From: Furcasterigmium furcatum
Lineage: Eukaryota; Ascomycota; Sordariomycetes; Glomerellales; Plectosphaerellaceae
Assembly: GCA_001599815.1 (NCBI GenBank)
Contig: BCIA01000006.1
Span: 4,988,172-5,052,171 of the forward strand
DNA: 64,000 nt
Reading direction: 5' to 3'
The notes under the pieces are model-generated. The model searched no databases. It had not been told where the DNA came from and saw only the letters and a program-made list of their open reading frames with translations. This document shows, in pieces, positions 41,932-55,120 of the stretch. Both the position numbers and the translations under genes were made by a program. Each line of letters opens with the position of its first letter. The first letter of the stretch is position 1.

Positions 41932-44900
41932 GGTGACTTCCGTGTTTCAATGGCGGTTTAGGTGCAAGTGGCCGTACGCGAAACGAGGCGGGAGGCGGGC
42001 TGGGTTGTATAGAGAAACGAGTAACAACCGACCAACGAAGCAAGAGGCCCGCCGGATAGAGAGACACGGAAGCAGGATCCGGTTGCCGTCCGATGCAGTC
42101 GAGCCCAATGTGAGGCGAGATGGCTCAGGCTGCTGAAGAAGAAGGCATAAGGCAGCAACGGATGAAGGGGTATGGAGGAAGAGGGTCTGTCCCACGAAAG
42201 GCAATGGAGGGAAGAGAAAAACCGACACAAGGGCTGAAAAAGGTGTTGAGGTTGTGTGGGTGTGGGTGGTAGTGCTGGCAGTTCAAGCTACGTAGCTCGG
42301 GGTTCTTGGGATGCAGGAAATCCGGACCATCAACGGCGAGACATGTGTGCTTTATTGCAGGGCGAGACGGACGGTGTTGTTGTGTGCGGGGCCGGAGAGC
42401 GAGGGGAGCGCGAAATCGACTTGAGACGCAAGAGGAAATGACGGAAACGCCAGCGGGAGAAGATGAACGGGGTCTTCGCAAGGGAGATGCAAGAAGCGAT
42501 GCGGCTCTCAAAGAGTGTGACCCATCCTGATGTGTTGGCCGTCTCGTCGCCAGTTGATGGAACCGCTGGCGACTAGGCAACTCCACCACAACACATGGGG
42601 GGAAACGCACCATCCATGATCCAGGCGAAGATCTCTCTGATAAGTTTCGGAGGGGGGCCAACTCTTGGGCGACCACATGCGGTGCCGCGGCTGGTTCTAC
42701 CGCCGGCATGAACTTTCTTGCTTGCACTCCTCCTTCGACAGGGTGGACTCCTTCGAACACGGGAACCGAACCCCAAAATTCCCTGCTCGCCTCCGCCGCC
42801 GCTGCTGACGATGAGGGGTCCTCAGCACGGCGGCGACGCGCGAGCGAGCAAGCGAGCAAGGAGACCAATGCAGAGCCGGGCCTGGACGAGGTGGCGAAAC
42901 TCGGGCCAATCTTCTTGGACAATCAATAATAAGGACCCCAGGTCCTAACCTGCAGTCGGAGTGTTTCCTGACAGTGACCTCCAGAGACTCGACGCGCTTG
43001 CGTTGAACCCCCCTGGTCCGCTCGAGACAATGTTGACCACAGACGGCCCTCGTTCCCTGGAGAGGGGATTGAGAAGCGGCCACACGGAGGCATTGGAAGC
43101 AGCCAGAGAATTGGGACACCGAGATCTCTGGGCTATTAGCGGCCACCAATGCAGCAGAAATTACCAAGCAGCCCACGTCCTTTGGAGCTAGGTGCTATGG
43201 ACTCGAGGCCAGGACGGACCGCAGAAGTAACAATAATAAAACCACCTGCATGGCCACCTGTCATGGTGCCGCGGGGACATGTAACTAGAGGTAATCTGCG
43301 TCATGTAGGTGCATGTCGAGGTACAAAGCCACTCCAGGGTGCGGTGGGTGAAACGGTTCATGGGGTCCAGTCTTCTGCGGCCACATTCGGCGACCCGACG
43401 GTAAGGATGGTAGAAACGCACCGATCATTCTGGGCCGGCCACGTCGGCGTGGCACGTTGTCCTGGTGTTGGTATGTACTTACTGTTGCGATGTCCTCAGG
43501 AAGACCAGCGATACGCAGACGTGCCCCGGGGTCTAATTTCGCCCGTCACACTGCCGCCCACGGGTCGTCGGCCCAGGATAGAAGCAGCGCTTATATCCCA
43601 GGCCAGCAACGTTCTGCCCGGTGATGGGCATATCGAGGGGAGCAGACAAGGTACCAGCGCTTGCCGGCAGGGTCTGGCGGTACCTGAGGGTCAAGAAGCG
43701 CAACAAGTGGCTCGGGCCAAAGCCGATAGCAAAGGTCGGTGAGAAGGGCGTATCTGAGAGGAGCAGAAAATTGACATGCATGAACAGTGAGTGGCTGGAC
43801 CAGGGTCTGCTTTGTGAGCGAGCGGGGTGGCCATCGCCATGGGGTGCCAAGACGAACCACCAGGCCTCAAGGGAGGGACAGTCGACGGCGAGAGAGTGAG
43901 GGTGATGAACCACAAGGACACGAGCCTGGGACCCGGGGAGGGAGGAGGTCGGGGGCCGCGATGAGTGGCCGAAGCCAAAACAACTCGGCCGCCTTGGACG
44001 AGGTGCGGACGAGGCAGCCAGCGCCAAGCGCAGATGTTCGCGCCCTCTTGCTCATGCAATGATGAGTTGGCACTGCTTGCCGGATATTGTGAGGCAAAGA
44101 AAGAGGCCAATGCTAGAATGGCACAGCGGACGTAGGAGGACTAGCTCGACTTGTTGTGCCGCCAGTCGACCTCGAGAGTGGCGAGCCGCCCAAGACAGTC
44201 AGTGCTTGGATCGGTGCTGGTCTGACTCGGGCACGCGATGAGAGCAGTCGCCTTCTCCTGGAGTCGTCGGCTCCGGCTGTCATCGATCTTGTCGCCGGAG
44301 TAGTATCAGCGCCAGAGGGCTTGGTGCCACCCCAGATGAGACCTCACTGTGAGAGAGCTCTTGTGCTGATGGTGGGGAGGACGAGGGCGGAAAAGGGGGG
44401 ACCCCCAAGTCGCCTGATGCTTGTCGGTGCGTGTCTTGCGTGTGCTCTCGGTGGCGCTACTAGACTAACGCACGCCTGGCATTGCAGCGCGTGGCTCTGA
44501 TTCGACAATTCGAAGCTTTCTGGAACAGAGTCCGTGTTCCAATCGGCTTGCTCCTCTGGTGCTTGGGATGCGATTTTGATTTTGACAACCAAGTCCCGCC
44601 CGAACATCAGACCCTATGAGAGGACAGAGGCCCCAGGTGGTCAGTTGACCCTTGGACGTATCGGTGATCGCTGGGCCCACGGGGCAATGTCGCTCATGTC
44701 TCCTCGAGTTGATTTGCTTCCATCGCGAGACACGCCAAAGCTTGGTTGGGCATGGATGACCGTGTGGACGGGAGTTGACTGCTGAACCGCCGCACCGGGA
44801 CTGCGCAAGATGCTCTGCGGTGGCGCCGGCCCGTCAAGGGTGTCGTCTGAAGCTGCCGAGATGGACGGGCTCAGCCTCCAAGCCTGACCCTGAGGATGGA

Positions 44901-47019
44901 AGTATGAACAACTCGAAGAGGACATACAAGTTGGCACGCAAGTAGTCGCCTCTTGCGGATAGGTAGGCAGGAAGAAGTGAAGCGACAATTGCTCCAAGGC
45001 CCACAGAGGAGACAGGATACATGACTTGACTTGGAAGAAGGAAGTACCGGGGAGGTACCTTCCTCTCTCGACGACCTCCTCCACTTGGGATGACCCATCT
45101 TGGACTGCTCTTTCCCAGCCTACTGAACAACTGCTGCATCCCACTGAGGAGTCCTCTCGACGGGGCTTTCCATTTCCCTCAAACCCCTCCTTGGTGGACA
45201 AGGGATCCCGACTTCTGCTCACGACGCCTCCCCCTCAGCTTCGGCTCCGACCACCGAGCCGTGCACCCGATCGTGCTGTTGTCGACTTCGCCAGTGACGC
45301 TGGAGTATTCCGCTCGGAGCGAGCCGGACGAGCAACGTCAAATATACCTCCAGGAAGGCGACTATTTGATGACTGCTCAGACAAACGCAATCCAATTCCT
45401 CCTCCTACTTCCTTCATCCTGGGCTGCCGGTGGCTCAACGTCATCATCACTTCCGTATTCGACCTCCTGCATGAGCCCGCCTGAGTACCGAAGAGCGGTG
45501 GGTGAAGAAGAAGGCCGGCTCCGCGTCGAAAGTCGGCGGGAGGGCGAATGCAAGTCCCTGCTCCCGCTCACCCTCCGTGACCTCGGCGGAACAGAGGCTG
45601 GCGAGCCCGTCCTTCCTTCACCCCCTGGTTGCGCCGCGGTGGATCTGCTCGGAATACTCCGATGCGGCGTCTGTCATCGAATCCATCTCTAGCCTCTGGA
45701 TCTATTATTCAGGGCAGCGGTTGAGAGAGATTGGCGAGGTCGAGAATTGGCCATTCTTCACCCGCGCGATACGCTGGAGTTGTTTTCTGGTTTCCTGGCA
45801 ACGATTGAGCTGATCACAACAAGTTTGAGGGGGCGCATTCGCCTTACACCCCCTTGGGACTCGGCATGCCGACGTTGGATTGATCCAGGAAGCGCAGATC
45901 TGCGAAGGATGGATATCCGGAATCTGCCAACACGTCCCCACAGATGTCACTTGTACTCAATATCTCGAGGCGCGCGCGTGGACTATGCATCGAGAGCTCC
46001 GCGGCGTCAATTATCCTCAGATACAAGATCGGAGGTCTCTCATTGATCCCGCAACCCATCCACCAATCGCGCGCGCCTACCTGCAGGCCTTCCATGTGGC
46101 GCTTGCAACAATAGAATATCCAGCACAACAGCAAGCATCCGGGCGACTCGCCCAACTCGGTCCGGCCATGCCTCGGCATCAGGGTGGCCTCGTGGCATCC
46201 AGTGGATGCTTCGCCCAGTCACACAAGAGTCGTGAGGACTGGAGAGCACATTTCCCCCAGCAAACGAAAAAGCAAATCTGGCATGCACCCAAGGACTTCG
46301 CTCACTATCTCGGTCGAATCCCAGCCTTTGGATCCGCCCGACCACCGACTTTCATGCCCACAAGGATATGCATGGTACGAAGACCAGCGTGGCGTACGCG
46401 AAGCACCAACACCGGACTGATGGTTGAACAGAGAGACATGACATTGGACGGCCGTGTCATGTCTGATGCGCTGGCTCCTCGCCCGCTTGTCTGCCTACAG
46501 GAGGCCGGCCACCCACAGGGGCTGTGGCCAAAGTGACCGGGCAAAAGTGCAACCGTCAGTCAACTCGGCGGCGGTCGCGTGTTTGAGAGCATCCCTGACA
46601 AGGACAAATGAGCCTATATTGTTGTTCCGAGAGTCTCGAGCAACTATACTTGTGAACCGATCTACTGGGATCCCATGCCCTCTACTGCTCAGCCCGCCGG
46701 CCTCCTCTTGGGTGGTTACACCACACTGGTACGAGCTGCAGCTGTGTAAGGCTCACATGGGACGACCACGTTGTCGACTGGGAAACTTGCTCTTTTCCAA
46801 TATCGTCGAGCGTCCGCCGAGTGCGTCCCCATTGAGCATCTTGCAGGCTACGGCGCAGCTCCCAGCCACGCCCGTAGCCGAGACGAATTCGAATTCTAGG
46901 TACACGGCACAACAACCCTGTTTAGACAAAAACGCGGTACCTGGACAGAATGTCAGGAGACGGGTAGCGCAAGAACGCTTCGCTCCCTGTTACCGGATAG
47001 GGAAGCCCGACAGGGTCGC
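41932..47019. other. Gene-poor region of about 5 kb
   Basis: Begins with the presumed leader of the dsRBM-like gene (41,932-42,300). After that I find no frame with consistent codon bias, no spliced gene I can join, and no recognisable transposon, rRNA or tRNA. GC content stays moderate, so there is no obvious AT-rich block that would indicate repeat-induced point mutation. The longest open frames (45,880-46,536 plus; 44,641-45,222 minus) look random. Confidence 0.45.
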
Positions 47020-48874
47020 CTAAAAGCCGGGCTTGGAGGCAAAGTAGGCCTTCATATCGTAGGCCTTTTGTTCCGGGATGGTGTATGCGGGATGGATCGT
47101 GCCGACGCGGTCCCCCTCCTCGAAGATTTGGTCGTCGCCGTCCCGTGTTGACACCCTCCACATGGGCTCCGCCAAGATGGTGTCGTCGTCGTCCACATAG
47201 GTCAGATCCCACTTGTTCTGTGCCGTAGTCAATCCGCTGAGGACGTAGCACGAGTGGTATGCATCGGAGGGCCTGGCCCCGGCGTCAGCGATTCCGCACC
47301 TCTCTCCGCCACCGGGCTCGGGGCCGGGGAGGAGCAAACTCACCTGCTGGGCTTGTCCCGCAGGCCACCCCTCTTAGACTGGTCCTGCGCACAGCAGAGG
47401 ATGTACCGAATCAAGCCCTCTCGGTTATACCAGTCCACTTCACTAGTGGGAGGCGGAGAATCCTCGAGGTCCTTGCCACCGTTGAGGGCGGCGTCGATCA
47501 GCGGCCAGCACCCGCCCACCCAGTGACTGTAACATCCGTCCACGAGCTTGTTCGTGCGGCCACTGAACCCGCCCTCCGGCGCGTTCTGTCGCGACGAGAG
47601 CCAAGAGATAAGTCGTGGGACATCCAGGTACCTGCCGGGAAGGTGAGTCGTCATCATCAGCACGGGGAGGGTCTTCTCAAGCAGCAAAGGGGTCTTCTGG
47701 GGGCGAAAAAAAGAGCAGAAATTTCATGCAGCACGTACTTGGGGATGATCCGATGCGGGAAGTCCAGAATGGACAGGCACGCCAGGGCGCAGAAGGCGTA
47801 GGCCCCGTGTGCCTCAGCGTCGGGTTTGCCGGAAATGCCGCCCTCGTACGTCTGGCCTGTTGGTGGAGGTTGTGTTGGTGAGCATTTCCTGGGACCAGCG
47901 CATATTTTTCCCGAGGGTCGGGGTGGGACAAAGGCAACTTACAGCGGCGGATGTAGTCCCCGAGGCCAGTGTAGAACGTGGACTTGCCGTCCGGGGTGTA
48001 GGCGGGCGACTCGGGGGAGAGCTCGATGGGCATGTTGAGCAGACCTATGGTGACCGCAGTACAGTATGCGGCCCTGTGAGTAATCGTCAGATACTGCGGG
48101 AAGCCGTATGTCGTGCTTGGTGAGAGGGAGGGTGAGGGTGACTGACCGGACGTCGGCCTCGCCGCCATAGGCCATCTGCACGCTCCCGTCGGGCTGCTTG
48201 AGCTTGTTGAGCCATTTCCACATGGCCTTGCGGTCGATGACCTCGTATGCCTCCTGGCCGCCGACGACGGCTATGGACAGGATAATGGCGAAGGTGGTGG
48301 CGAGGTGGGACAGCTGGCCGGGGCCGCCGCCAAAGCCGCCGTCGGGGTTCTGCATGCTCCTGGCCGTCTCGACGAGCTGCGTGCGGTAGACGGAGACGTC
48401 CTCGCCCAGGATGGCGAGGCCGTTGAGGCACCAGAATAGGAACCACGGCCGGCTGGCATCCGCGACGATGAACTGGGGAGGCAGCCTCCCGAGCTGGAGG
48501 TGGAGGAACTTGGCGTGGGCCTCGCGGCGCAGACGGGGCACGCCGTGGCGGTTGTGCTCGATGGAGTCCGAGATGCCGGCGAGGAGCGGGAGACACTGGT
48601 CCATGGTCGCGTTCTGGACCTCGAGCGTCGGCGTCCAGTGGTCTTCCTGGACCGGCGGGGGGCTGGTGAAGAGCTTGGGGACGGCCAGGGACGCCTTGGT
48701 CTGGAAGTCGTCGACGATGTCTTCGAAGCCGTCATCGTCCTCGAAGGTGGCGGTGCGCGGTACGCCGCCGAGCTGTGTTGCCGAAGCTGCCATGTCTGCT
48801 GTTGCTGGGGTAGTGCGTTTGAAAGAAGCTCTCACGCGACGGTTCAGGGGTGTAATGCGACGATGGGCGCTCAT
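47020..48874 (-). CDS. RAM1: Protein farnesyltransferase beta subunit
   Basis: Five minus-strand exons, 48874-48147, 48073-47943, 47856-47739, 47631-47344 and 47272-47020; 505 aa. With the alpha subunit it transfers farnesyl to CaaX cysteines of Ras, Rho-type GTPases and mating pheromone in the cytosol. Prenyltransferase repeats are clear: MQNPDGGFGGGPGQLSHLAT, LKQPDGSVQMAYGGEADVR, QTYEGGISGKPDAEAHGAYAF and APEGGFSGRTNKLVDGCYSH. The zinc ligands can be placed at Asp357 and Cys359 (DGC) and His428 (SDAYHSC). All four joins restore frame and conserved motif (ADVR-AAYCTAV, IRRC-QTYEGG, IIPK-YLDVP, KPSR-PSDAYH). The N-terminal ~50 residues are variable, and an in-frame Met at about residue 28 is an alternative start. 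Confidence 0.94.
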
Positions 48875-49530
48875 ATCACAGCTGAGGGTGAGTGAGTGAG
48901 GGGCAGCTGGTTGTTTTTGTATCCACGGGAAGCTATAACGTTTCCCCCTTGCGTCCCGAATCCCTCGTTTCTTTCGGCGGTCCTAGGTCTTGATGGACAT
49001 TGTTCGTGTCGTCCTGGTGCGTGGGGGATGTTTGCGCGGCCGAAAGCAGGGCTCTTGGGTGATTCGAGAACAATCGCAACGATCCATGAATGCCCCTCGC
49101 GACTCACATTGTCACCTTGGGTGAGGTTGCGAATGGTGGGACGGCGCTGTTTTGATTGGTCAGCGCGACCAAGCTCCGTCTCCACTGTGGCGGGCCGGAT
49201 TTTATGGGGCTTCTCACCGAGCCTTCACCGAGGCTTGAGCAGAGCATGCTTTGTTGAAGACGGACAGCCCTGGATTTTCCCATGGGGGCCTTGGGGAGGC
49301 GATTCTCCGAAGTTTATGAGAACGTGTTAGTCTCTGTTCTCTAAGAAAGATTAGTGCGTGATAGACCGAGCCTTGGAATCTTCCCCGGACACCGGTTCCA
49401 AGGCACATCCTTGATATACGACGTATTCGGGACGAGTGCGTCGACGCGGAGCAAAAGTCGGGGCTCGTCTGGATTTTCCGCGACGACACAAGGCCGGTTC
49501 CTTTGGTCTATCCGAATCGTTTCTGTCTCC

Positions 49531-49554
49531 GGTCTCCCGGTCTCCCGGTCTCCG
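49531..49554. repeat. Short tandem repeat, 8-bp unit
   Basis: GGTCTCCC occurs twice in a row and is followed by GGTCTCCG; a partial unit GTCTCC precedes it. A simple, possibly length-variable microsatellite. Confidence 0.8.
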
Positions 49555-50135
49555 CACGCTTAGTCTGACTCAAGCCCCAGCTCGACGCTTAATCGACGTT
49601 GGAGTATGTTGATAGACTCCAGGCCGGAGGGATCATCACGCGGTCAAATGTGACTGTCTACTCAATAACCTTCATGCGGTTAGTGTGCCCCCCCTGGTAT
49701 ATTTACTGGCAGCTGCATGTCTGATTCATATCACTCCTGGCAACAGAACCCTGCGCCAGAACCGAACTCCTCTCTGATACCTTGTTCTGGGGCCCTGGGC
49801 TTCATCCCCCGCCATCTCCACCTGCACCCAAGGGTGCCCTAGATGTCCAAGTAAATGGATAGCCCTCAGCCATGACTAGCCGTGCTTGGACGAAACTGGC
49901 GAGGCCTCGTGCCATCTGTTGACGCCGACCCGGAGCCAAGCGTCCAAAGGCTTGCGCGAAGCCACCTGGCCATCATGGGACTGGTGCTCTTCTTCTCTTC
50001 GTTCACAACTGTGGCTAGCTCTGCTCGTGTCAATAGCACCCGGATCTAGGCCTAGAAACATCCCCTCCTGCCCTCCCCCTCATAACCCCGGACGTCACCC
50101 CGACCAGGAAGCCTTGGTCCATGGGGAGAACCTGG

Positions 50136-50316
50136 AGGTTGCGGGGGCTGGCGACCCCGCCGGATATGACTTAACTATCTCACAGTCAGTACACGAGCCT
50201 CGGGTTTCTTTCTGCCGATCTCGTCATCTCTCTGCCCGAGGTTGATGTCAGTGGAGCCTCAAAGGGTGTATGATGACTATAAGACAACCCCCGACGGGCA
50301 GCTCTTTTCGCCCCGG
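50136..50316 (+). promoter_or_regulatory. Candidate promoter elements: CreA-type sites and TATA box
   Basis: GCGGGG near 50,136 and two CCCCGG motifs (near 50,085 and 50,311; reverse complement CCGGGG) fit the SYGGRG consensus of fungal CreA/CRE-1 carbon-catabolite repressors. TATAAG at 50,278-50,283 sits about 90 bases before the start codon at a plausible TATA distance. Such arrangement would fit repression of a secreted glycosidase by glucose, but the motifs are short and may be coincidental. Confidence 0.3.
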
Positions 50317-50369
50317 ACAACTAGTCTAGCACGGAATCACGTTCTCATCCCCTTTCTTTCAGACCAAAC

Positions 50370-53300
50370 ATGAGATCCTACGTTGCTCTCCTGGTGGGCT
50401 CCGTGTTTGTGGCGGCACGTGCTGCCACGCCCCCTGAGCCCCTGAAGGCGCGAGCCGGCGGCTTCGCCGATCCCCCATCCAATGAGCGCACCCGTTTTCG
50501 ATATTGGCTGCCGGACGGCGGCGTTGATCCTGAGGTTGTCAAGGCCGACGTCAAGTCCATGGGATCCGTTGGCTGCGGCGGCTTGGAGTTCCTCGGCTTC
50601 TTCGAATACGGCGGCCACGTCGGATCCATGCCCCCCGGCGCTGACTGGGTCCGAGACAACTTTGGCTCGCCTTCTTTCCAGAGGGTGTTCAAGGCGGCCC
50701 TGGAGTCCCACGCGGAGAACGGTCTGTGGATGGACTTTCCCGTCGGCCCAAACCAGGGACAAGGCGTGCCTGCTGATGTTGATGACGATGGACTCCAATG
50801 GGATCTCGTAAGTCGGCTCACTTTCCGCCTCCCCTGAAGATCGCACAGACTAAACGATTTTCATAGGTGCCGTATACCGCTGCAGTTCAGGCCAGTGGTG
50901 TCTACGACGACGTGATCCCTGGTTGGGGAGATGGGGAACTCCTCGCGCTCACCTCGGCCCTCGTTGTCTCTGAGGACTTCAAGTCGTTCGAAGAGCGGGA
51001 CAAATTCGACATGATTAATGTCACGTACAATCAGTACTGGCTGAAGCATGAGTCCTTGGCTGACCATACTGGCTTCGTCTCAGAGAAAGACGGGCATGTG
51101 ACCTTGAAGTTCCCCCAAGCTGCCAATGGGACGCACTACAGGGTGTTCTCCTTCTTCCAGAAGAAGACATTGAATAAGAACCTGGAATTCGACCTGACTG
51201 AGGAAATGGCGGCAGACACCAGCATCTTCCGCAACGGCTCGTACGCCGTCGACCACTTCAGTGCCAGGGGTGCGGAAACCGTTGCAGCGTTCTGGGAGAA
51301 GCACATCTTGACCAACGGGGTGCGGGAGCTTCTCATCAAGGCCGGTAACTACGCCTGGGAGGACAGCGTCGAAGTTGTCGCCAACATCTCATGGAGCCGC
51401 TCAATGCCGGATCGGTGGACGAACAACTTCGGCACCAACATCAACCCCTATCTACCCCTATTTGCCTTCCGACACAACAACCTCGTCCTGCAGCCCGCTC
51501 ACCCCGGAAAGTACGAGATCTTCCTCGATGGTGATGACATCCTCCTGCAGCAGTACCAGAACAACTTCCACCACATCCTGGCCGAGGGCTATGCCGAGTA
51601 CGTCGAGGCCATGGGCCGCTGGGCCCACGACCTGGGCAAGGAGCTCTCCATCCAGCCGGCCTACAACCTGCCCCTCGACATGGCGGGCATCATCCCGCTT
51701 GTCGACGCACCCGAGTGCGAGAGCTTTGGATTCAACGACTCCATGGAGACCTATCGTCGCTTCGTGGGCCCGGCGCAACTCGGCGGCCGCAGGGTCATCT
51801 CCAACGAGCTCGGCGCGCTCCCGAACATGGTCTTCCAGTACACCATCCCCCGGATGCTCTTCTCCATCAACCGCGGCCTCGCTACTGGCGTCAATCAGTA
51901 CGTTCTGCACGGCGGGCAGTACACTGGCAACTACCACGGCACCACCTGGCCGGGACACGTGGGTTTTGCGTACCTCTTCAGCGAGCCTTTTTCGGAGAAG
52001 CAACCGATGTGGCACCATGGCTTCGAGGATGCCATGGACTACACAGCGCGGGTCGGGCACGTCATCCGCACTGGAACTCCCAAGGTTGATCTTGTTCGGT
52101 ACTCAAAGCACTCCATAACCCGGATCGAGGGTGTCCCGGAGTTGACTGATCTTCTAAGAAACGGTGAGAGTCCCTATTCCCGATAAGACGGGACCCCCCT
52201 TCTGACCTTCGGCAACAACAGGTTGGACCTACACGGTCCTGTCAGCTGACAACTTTGGTGACGAACGAGCGCACGTGGCGGACGGGGTCTTGTCACCAGA
52301 GGGACCGGCATGGAAGTCCATCCTCATCGAGAGAGGTGAGAATCTTACCGTGGCGGCACTCGGGACTCTGAACGAATGGGCACGTGCTGGGCTTCCCGTG
52401 ATTTTCAGCGGTGGTGACCCGGGATACTTACCCCTGAACAATGACACCTCCGAGGACTTTGAGCGTGAGCTGTCTAAGCTCGTGGGCTCGGAGAACGTCT
52501 ATCAAACGGATCCGGGCAACCTCACGGAGCAACTGACCGCCATCGGTCTCTCTCCTCGCGTAAGCGCCAGCACAAACGGGACGTTCTACACCTCGTGGTA
52601 CGACGCGGGAGACATCAGCTACGCCGTAATCTACAGCGACTCCGTCATCTCCGCAGGTCAAGTCACAGTCGCGACCAGCAGCGTGCCGTATTTCTTCAAC
52701 CCCTGGACCGGGGAGCGCACGCCTGTCCTCGTCTACTCTGAGGAGCAGGGAAAGCTGACCATTCCTCTGACCCTGGCAGCCAACCAGCTCGTCATCATTG
52801 GCTTCAGCGATGCCCTCTCAGGAGAAGTGCCAACCCCAAGCCGGCACGTCGTCTCTTCCCCACCAATCGTCTTGGGCGTCGAGGTCAACAACTCCAGAGA
52901 CCTCGCCGTCCTGGTCAAGCATTCCAACTGCAAGCAGCGCCTCGCTGTCTCCGACGGAACAGAAGTAGACGTACACGGCTTGGCTGTCGCCCCGGCCTTC
53001 CACTTGTCGAACTGGACCTTGGTCGCAGAGCGCTGGGAGGCTCCGGCCAACATGTCCGATGCATCAATCATCGCAGACAAGCGGAACACCACGCACCAGC
53101 TCACGGAACTCGTCTCCTGGGATAAGATCCCTGCTCTTAGCAAGGCTGCCGGCGTGGGCTACTACACCACCACATTCAACTGGTCGCCCGCCCGGGGAGA
53201 GGGCGGCGCCATGCTTCACCTCGGCCGCCTCACTCACTCGGCACGCGTCCTGGTCAACGGCCAACGGCTGCCGCCGCTGGACATCTTCAAGCCCGAAGTC

Positions 53301-53498
53301 AACATGGCGCCGTACCTCCGCGTTGGCAAGAACACAGTCGACATCGTCGTGCCGACCACCATGTGGAACTATCTCAGGGGTATGCTCTCGCAGCTCAAGA
53401 CCGCAGGCAGTTCTCCCCTGGCATCTCCGAACCCTCCTATGGAAGTTGGGCTGGTTGGTCCTGTGACTGTGACTCCCTTTGGATACATATATGTATAA
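50370..53498 (+). CDS. Secreted GH106-like glycoside hydrolase (alpha-L-rhamnosidase type)
   Basis: Three exons, 50370-50807, 50867-52163 and 52222-53498, with 59- and 58-nt introns; about 1003 aa. The N-terminus MRSYVALLVGSVFVAARA is a signal peptide. PPSNERTRFRYWLPDGGVDP and VGCGGLEFLGFFEYGG match the start of bacterial and fungal family 106 enzymes. AYNLPLDMAGIIPLVDAPEC and ISNELGALPNMVFQYTIPRM lie in the presumed catalytic barrel. The C-terminal ~150 residues (TTTFNWSP, LHLGRLTHSARVLVNGQRLP, NTVDIVVPTTMWNYLRG) look like the family-2-type sugar-binding jelly roll often found there. More than ten N-glycosylation sequons fit secretion. It would release rhamnose from plant polysaccharides such as rhamnogalacturonan; the exact linkage is not readable. 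Other large glycosidase families are less likely but not excluded. Confidence 0.85.
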
Positions 53499-54113
53499 AG
53501 ATTGCTCTTAGGGGCCTGTTGGAAACATTTGATAGCATCCAAATTGACTTGCGGTCCTGGCTTCCATTAGGGAGAACCGGCTTCTTCTGTTTACATATTG
53601 CCAGAACTCCGTCTGATCAGGGACATTCCCCAGGGCAGAAGTTCCTTATAGGCACACGATTTCCGGTATATGTTATAGGGGTTCGGCGCCGGCGGCCAAG
53701 GGGAATCTCAGATTAGTAGCCCAACTGAGCTCTTCACGGCGCGGGACCATGACGGGTTCGATTCCCGTACAGGTGGCTGTCTTTCTCTTCGTAAAATAGC
53801 TTGCACTTAGGAAAGGCAGTCGCCTTTTGCATTCATGGGATTTTAATTGCTTATTCTACTTTTTGCAGCAGAGCCCATGTGATGCTGTACCCTTCAGAAC
53901 GCATGCGTGACAAAAGGTTGGACACTCGCCACAGGCAACACGTACGCTTATCATGCCCATTTGAGCCAACAGATTTAATTGCCTGCAAGACACAAGACTG
54001 AAGAAGATGACTACAGCTGTAATGGTACCTGCCATTGTTTTCAAATTGCGAGGGGCTCTCAGTTCCCGGGCAACCCGCAGCTCAACCCGTACAATGGTCC
54101 ACCTTCTCAAGAT

Positions 54114-54144
54114 CTCGACTCCTGGCCACCTCGACTCCTGGCCA
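54114..54144. repeat. Tandem duplication, two 15-bp copies
   Basis: CTCGACTCCTGGCCA occurs at 54,114-54,128 and again, identical, at 54,130-54,144, a 16-bp period. Confidence 0.85.
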
Positions 54145-55120
54145 GAATCAGATAGCAGTCCACGTGGGCGCCACATACATCTGGCCAAGCTTGGATGAGG
54201 AGCTTGTCCATTGATATTTGCCCTGTGGGTGGTCCAGCGGGACCTGTCCCATTCCGTACCTGTACACGAGGCGAGGAATGCGTACAAACACCATCAGGCC
54301 TCGGATACCTGCAGCAAGGCGCGCGGCACCAGCGGCGGCAGGCTGCATCTCATATGGCGGTGAAAGCGGGCGTGCCGTGGGCGCGCTGGCAGTCGCGAGC
54401 CTACTGAGCCCGCCCTCCATGCTGTCCATCATGGCCCGATTCCAACAGCACGACGCCTTGAGCCTGCCATGACTCTCATGTTTCGCGAGCAATGCTGTTC
54501 CTGGCAACTGGTCTTACACCGAAACCCAAAGGATCGTGGGGACGCACTGATCCAGATCCCATCTCCTATCAGGGCTGGCCCGCATGATCACGCGCAGCTC
54601 TCACAACCGCAGGGAGACATGCCACGCATATGCACATAACGTCCCAAGTAATTGGAGGCTCGGGCTCTCTCGACCCTGCCTGCAGTCAACGTACGATGAC
54701 TCGCGGATTGGCTGGGCTCCGAGAGGTGGGGGGAGCTCCCGCGTCGTCCGATGTCCTCTTCACCGCTCCGAAGCCATCCCCAGGGAGACGCCGGCCCGTC
54801 GCCGGAAAACTTGCTTTTCGCGTCGCGACCGACGCCCGAGGCAAGCGTTGCATGATGGCACTACTGCGTCGTGTCGAGATCGGTTGGAGGTGTAGCACCG
54901 GCTGTCGTCGTGAGGAGTCTCAGATCCAGCGAACGGCGTGGTTGGCACGACATGATGGACACGATGGACGTGGCTGGCATGTGGCTGGCACTTGACTCGG
55001 TGTTTCACTTGTATACTCTCGCCGCGCTCGTTGATGAGGTGCTGAAAGGTGGTCTGAATCGTTGAGGATCTCATCTGCTGGAGCTTCTGTGCCTCTTTAT
55101 AACCAGCATAGAGGTAAGCA

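Larger units (their letters stand above)
48875..50369. other. Divergent intergenic region between RAM1 and the GH106-like gene
   Basis: About 1.5 kb containing both promoters. A short tandem repeat lies at 49,531-49,554. Candidate TATA and carbon-repressor-type motifs upstream of 50,370 are listed separately. No gene is supported. Confidence 0.5.

Noticed and set aside
44641..45222. 193-codon minus-strand open frame
   Set aside because: Composition looks random; overlapping frames on the other strand are equally open.
45880..46536. 218-codon plus-strand open frame
   Set aside because: No motif, uneven composition, no codon bias like neighbouring genes and no plausible splice partners.
53690..53785. 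Candidate tRNA gene
   Set aside because: Good T-arm/B box, but no acceptor-stem or anticodon-stem pairing could be found, so it is kept only as a finding.
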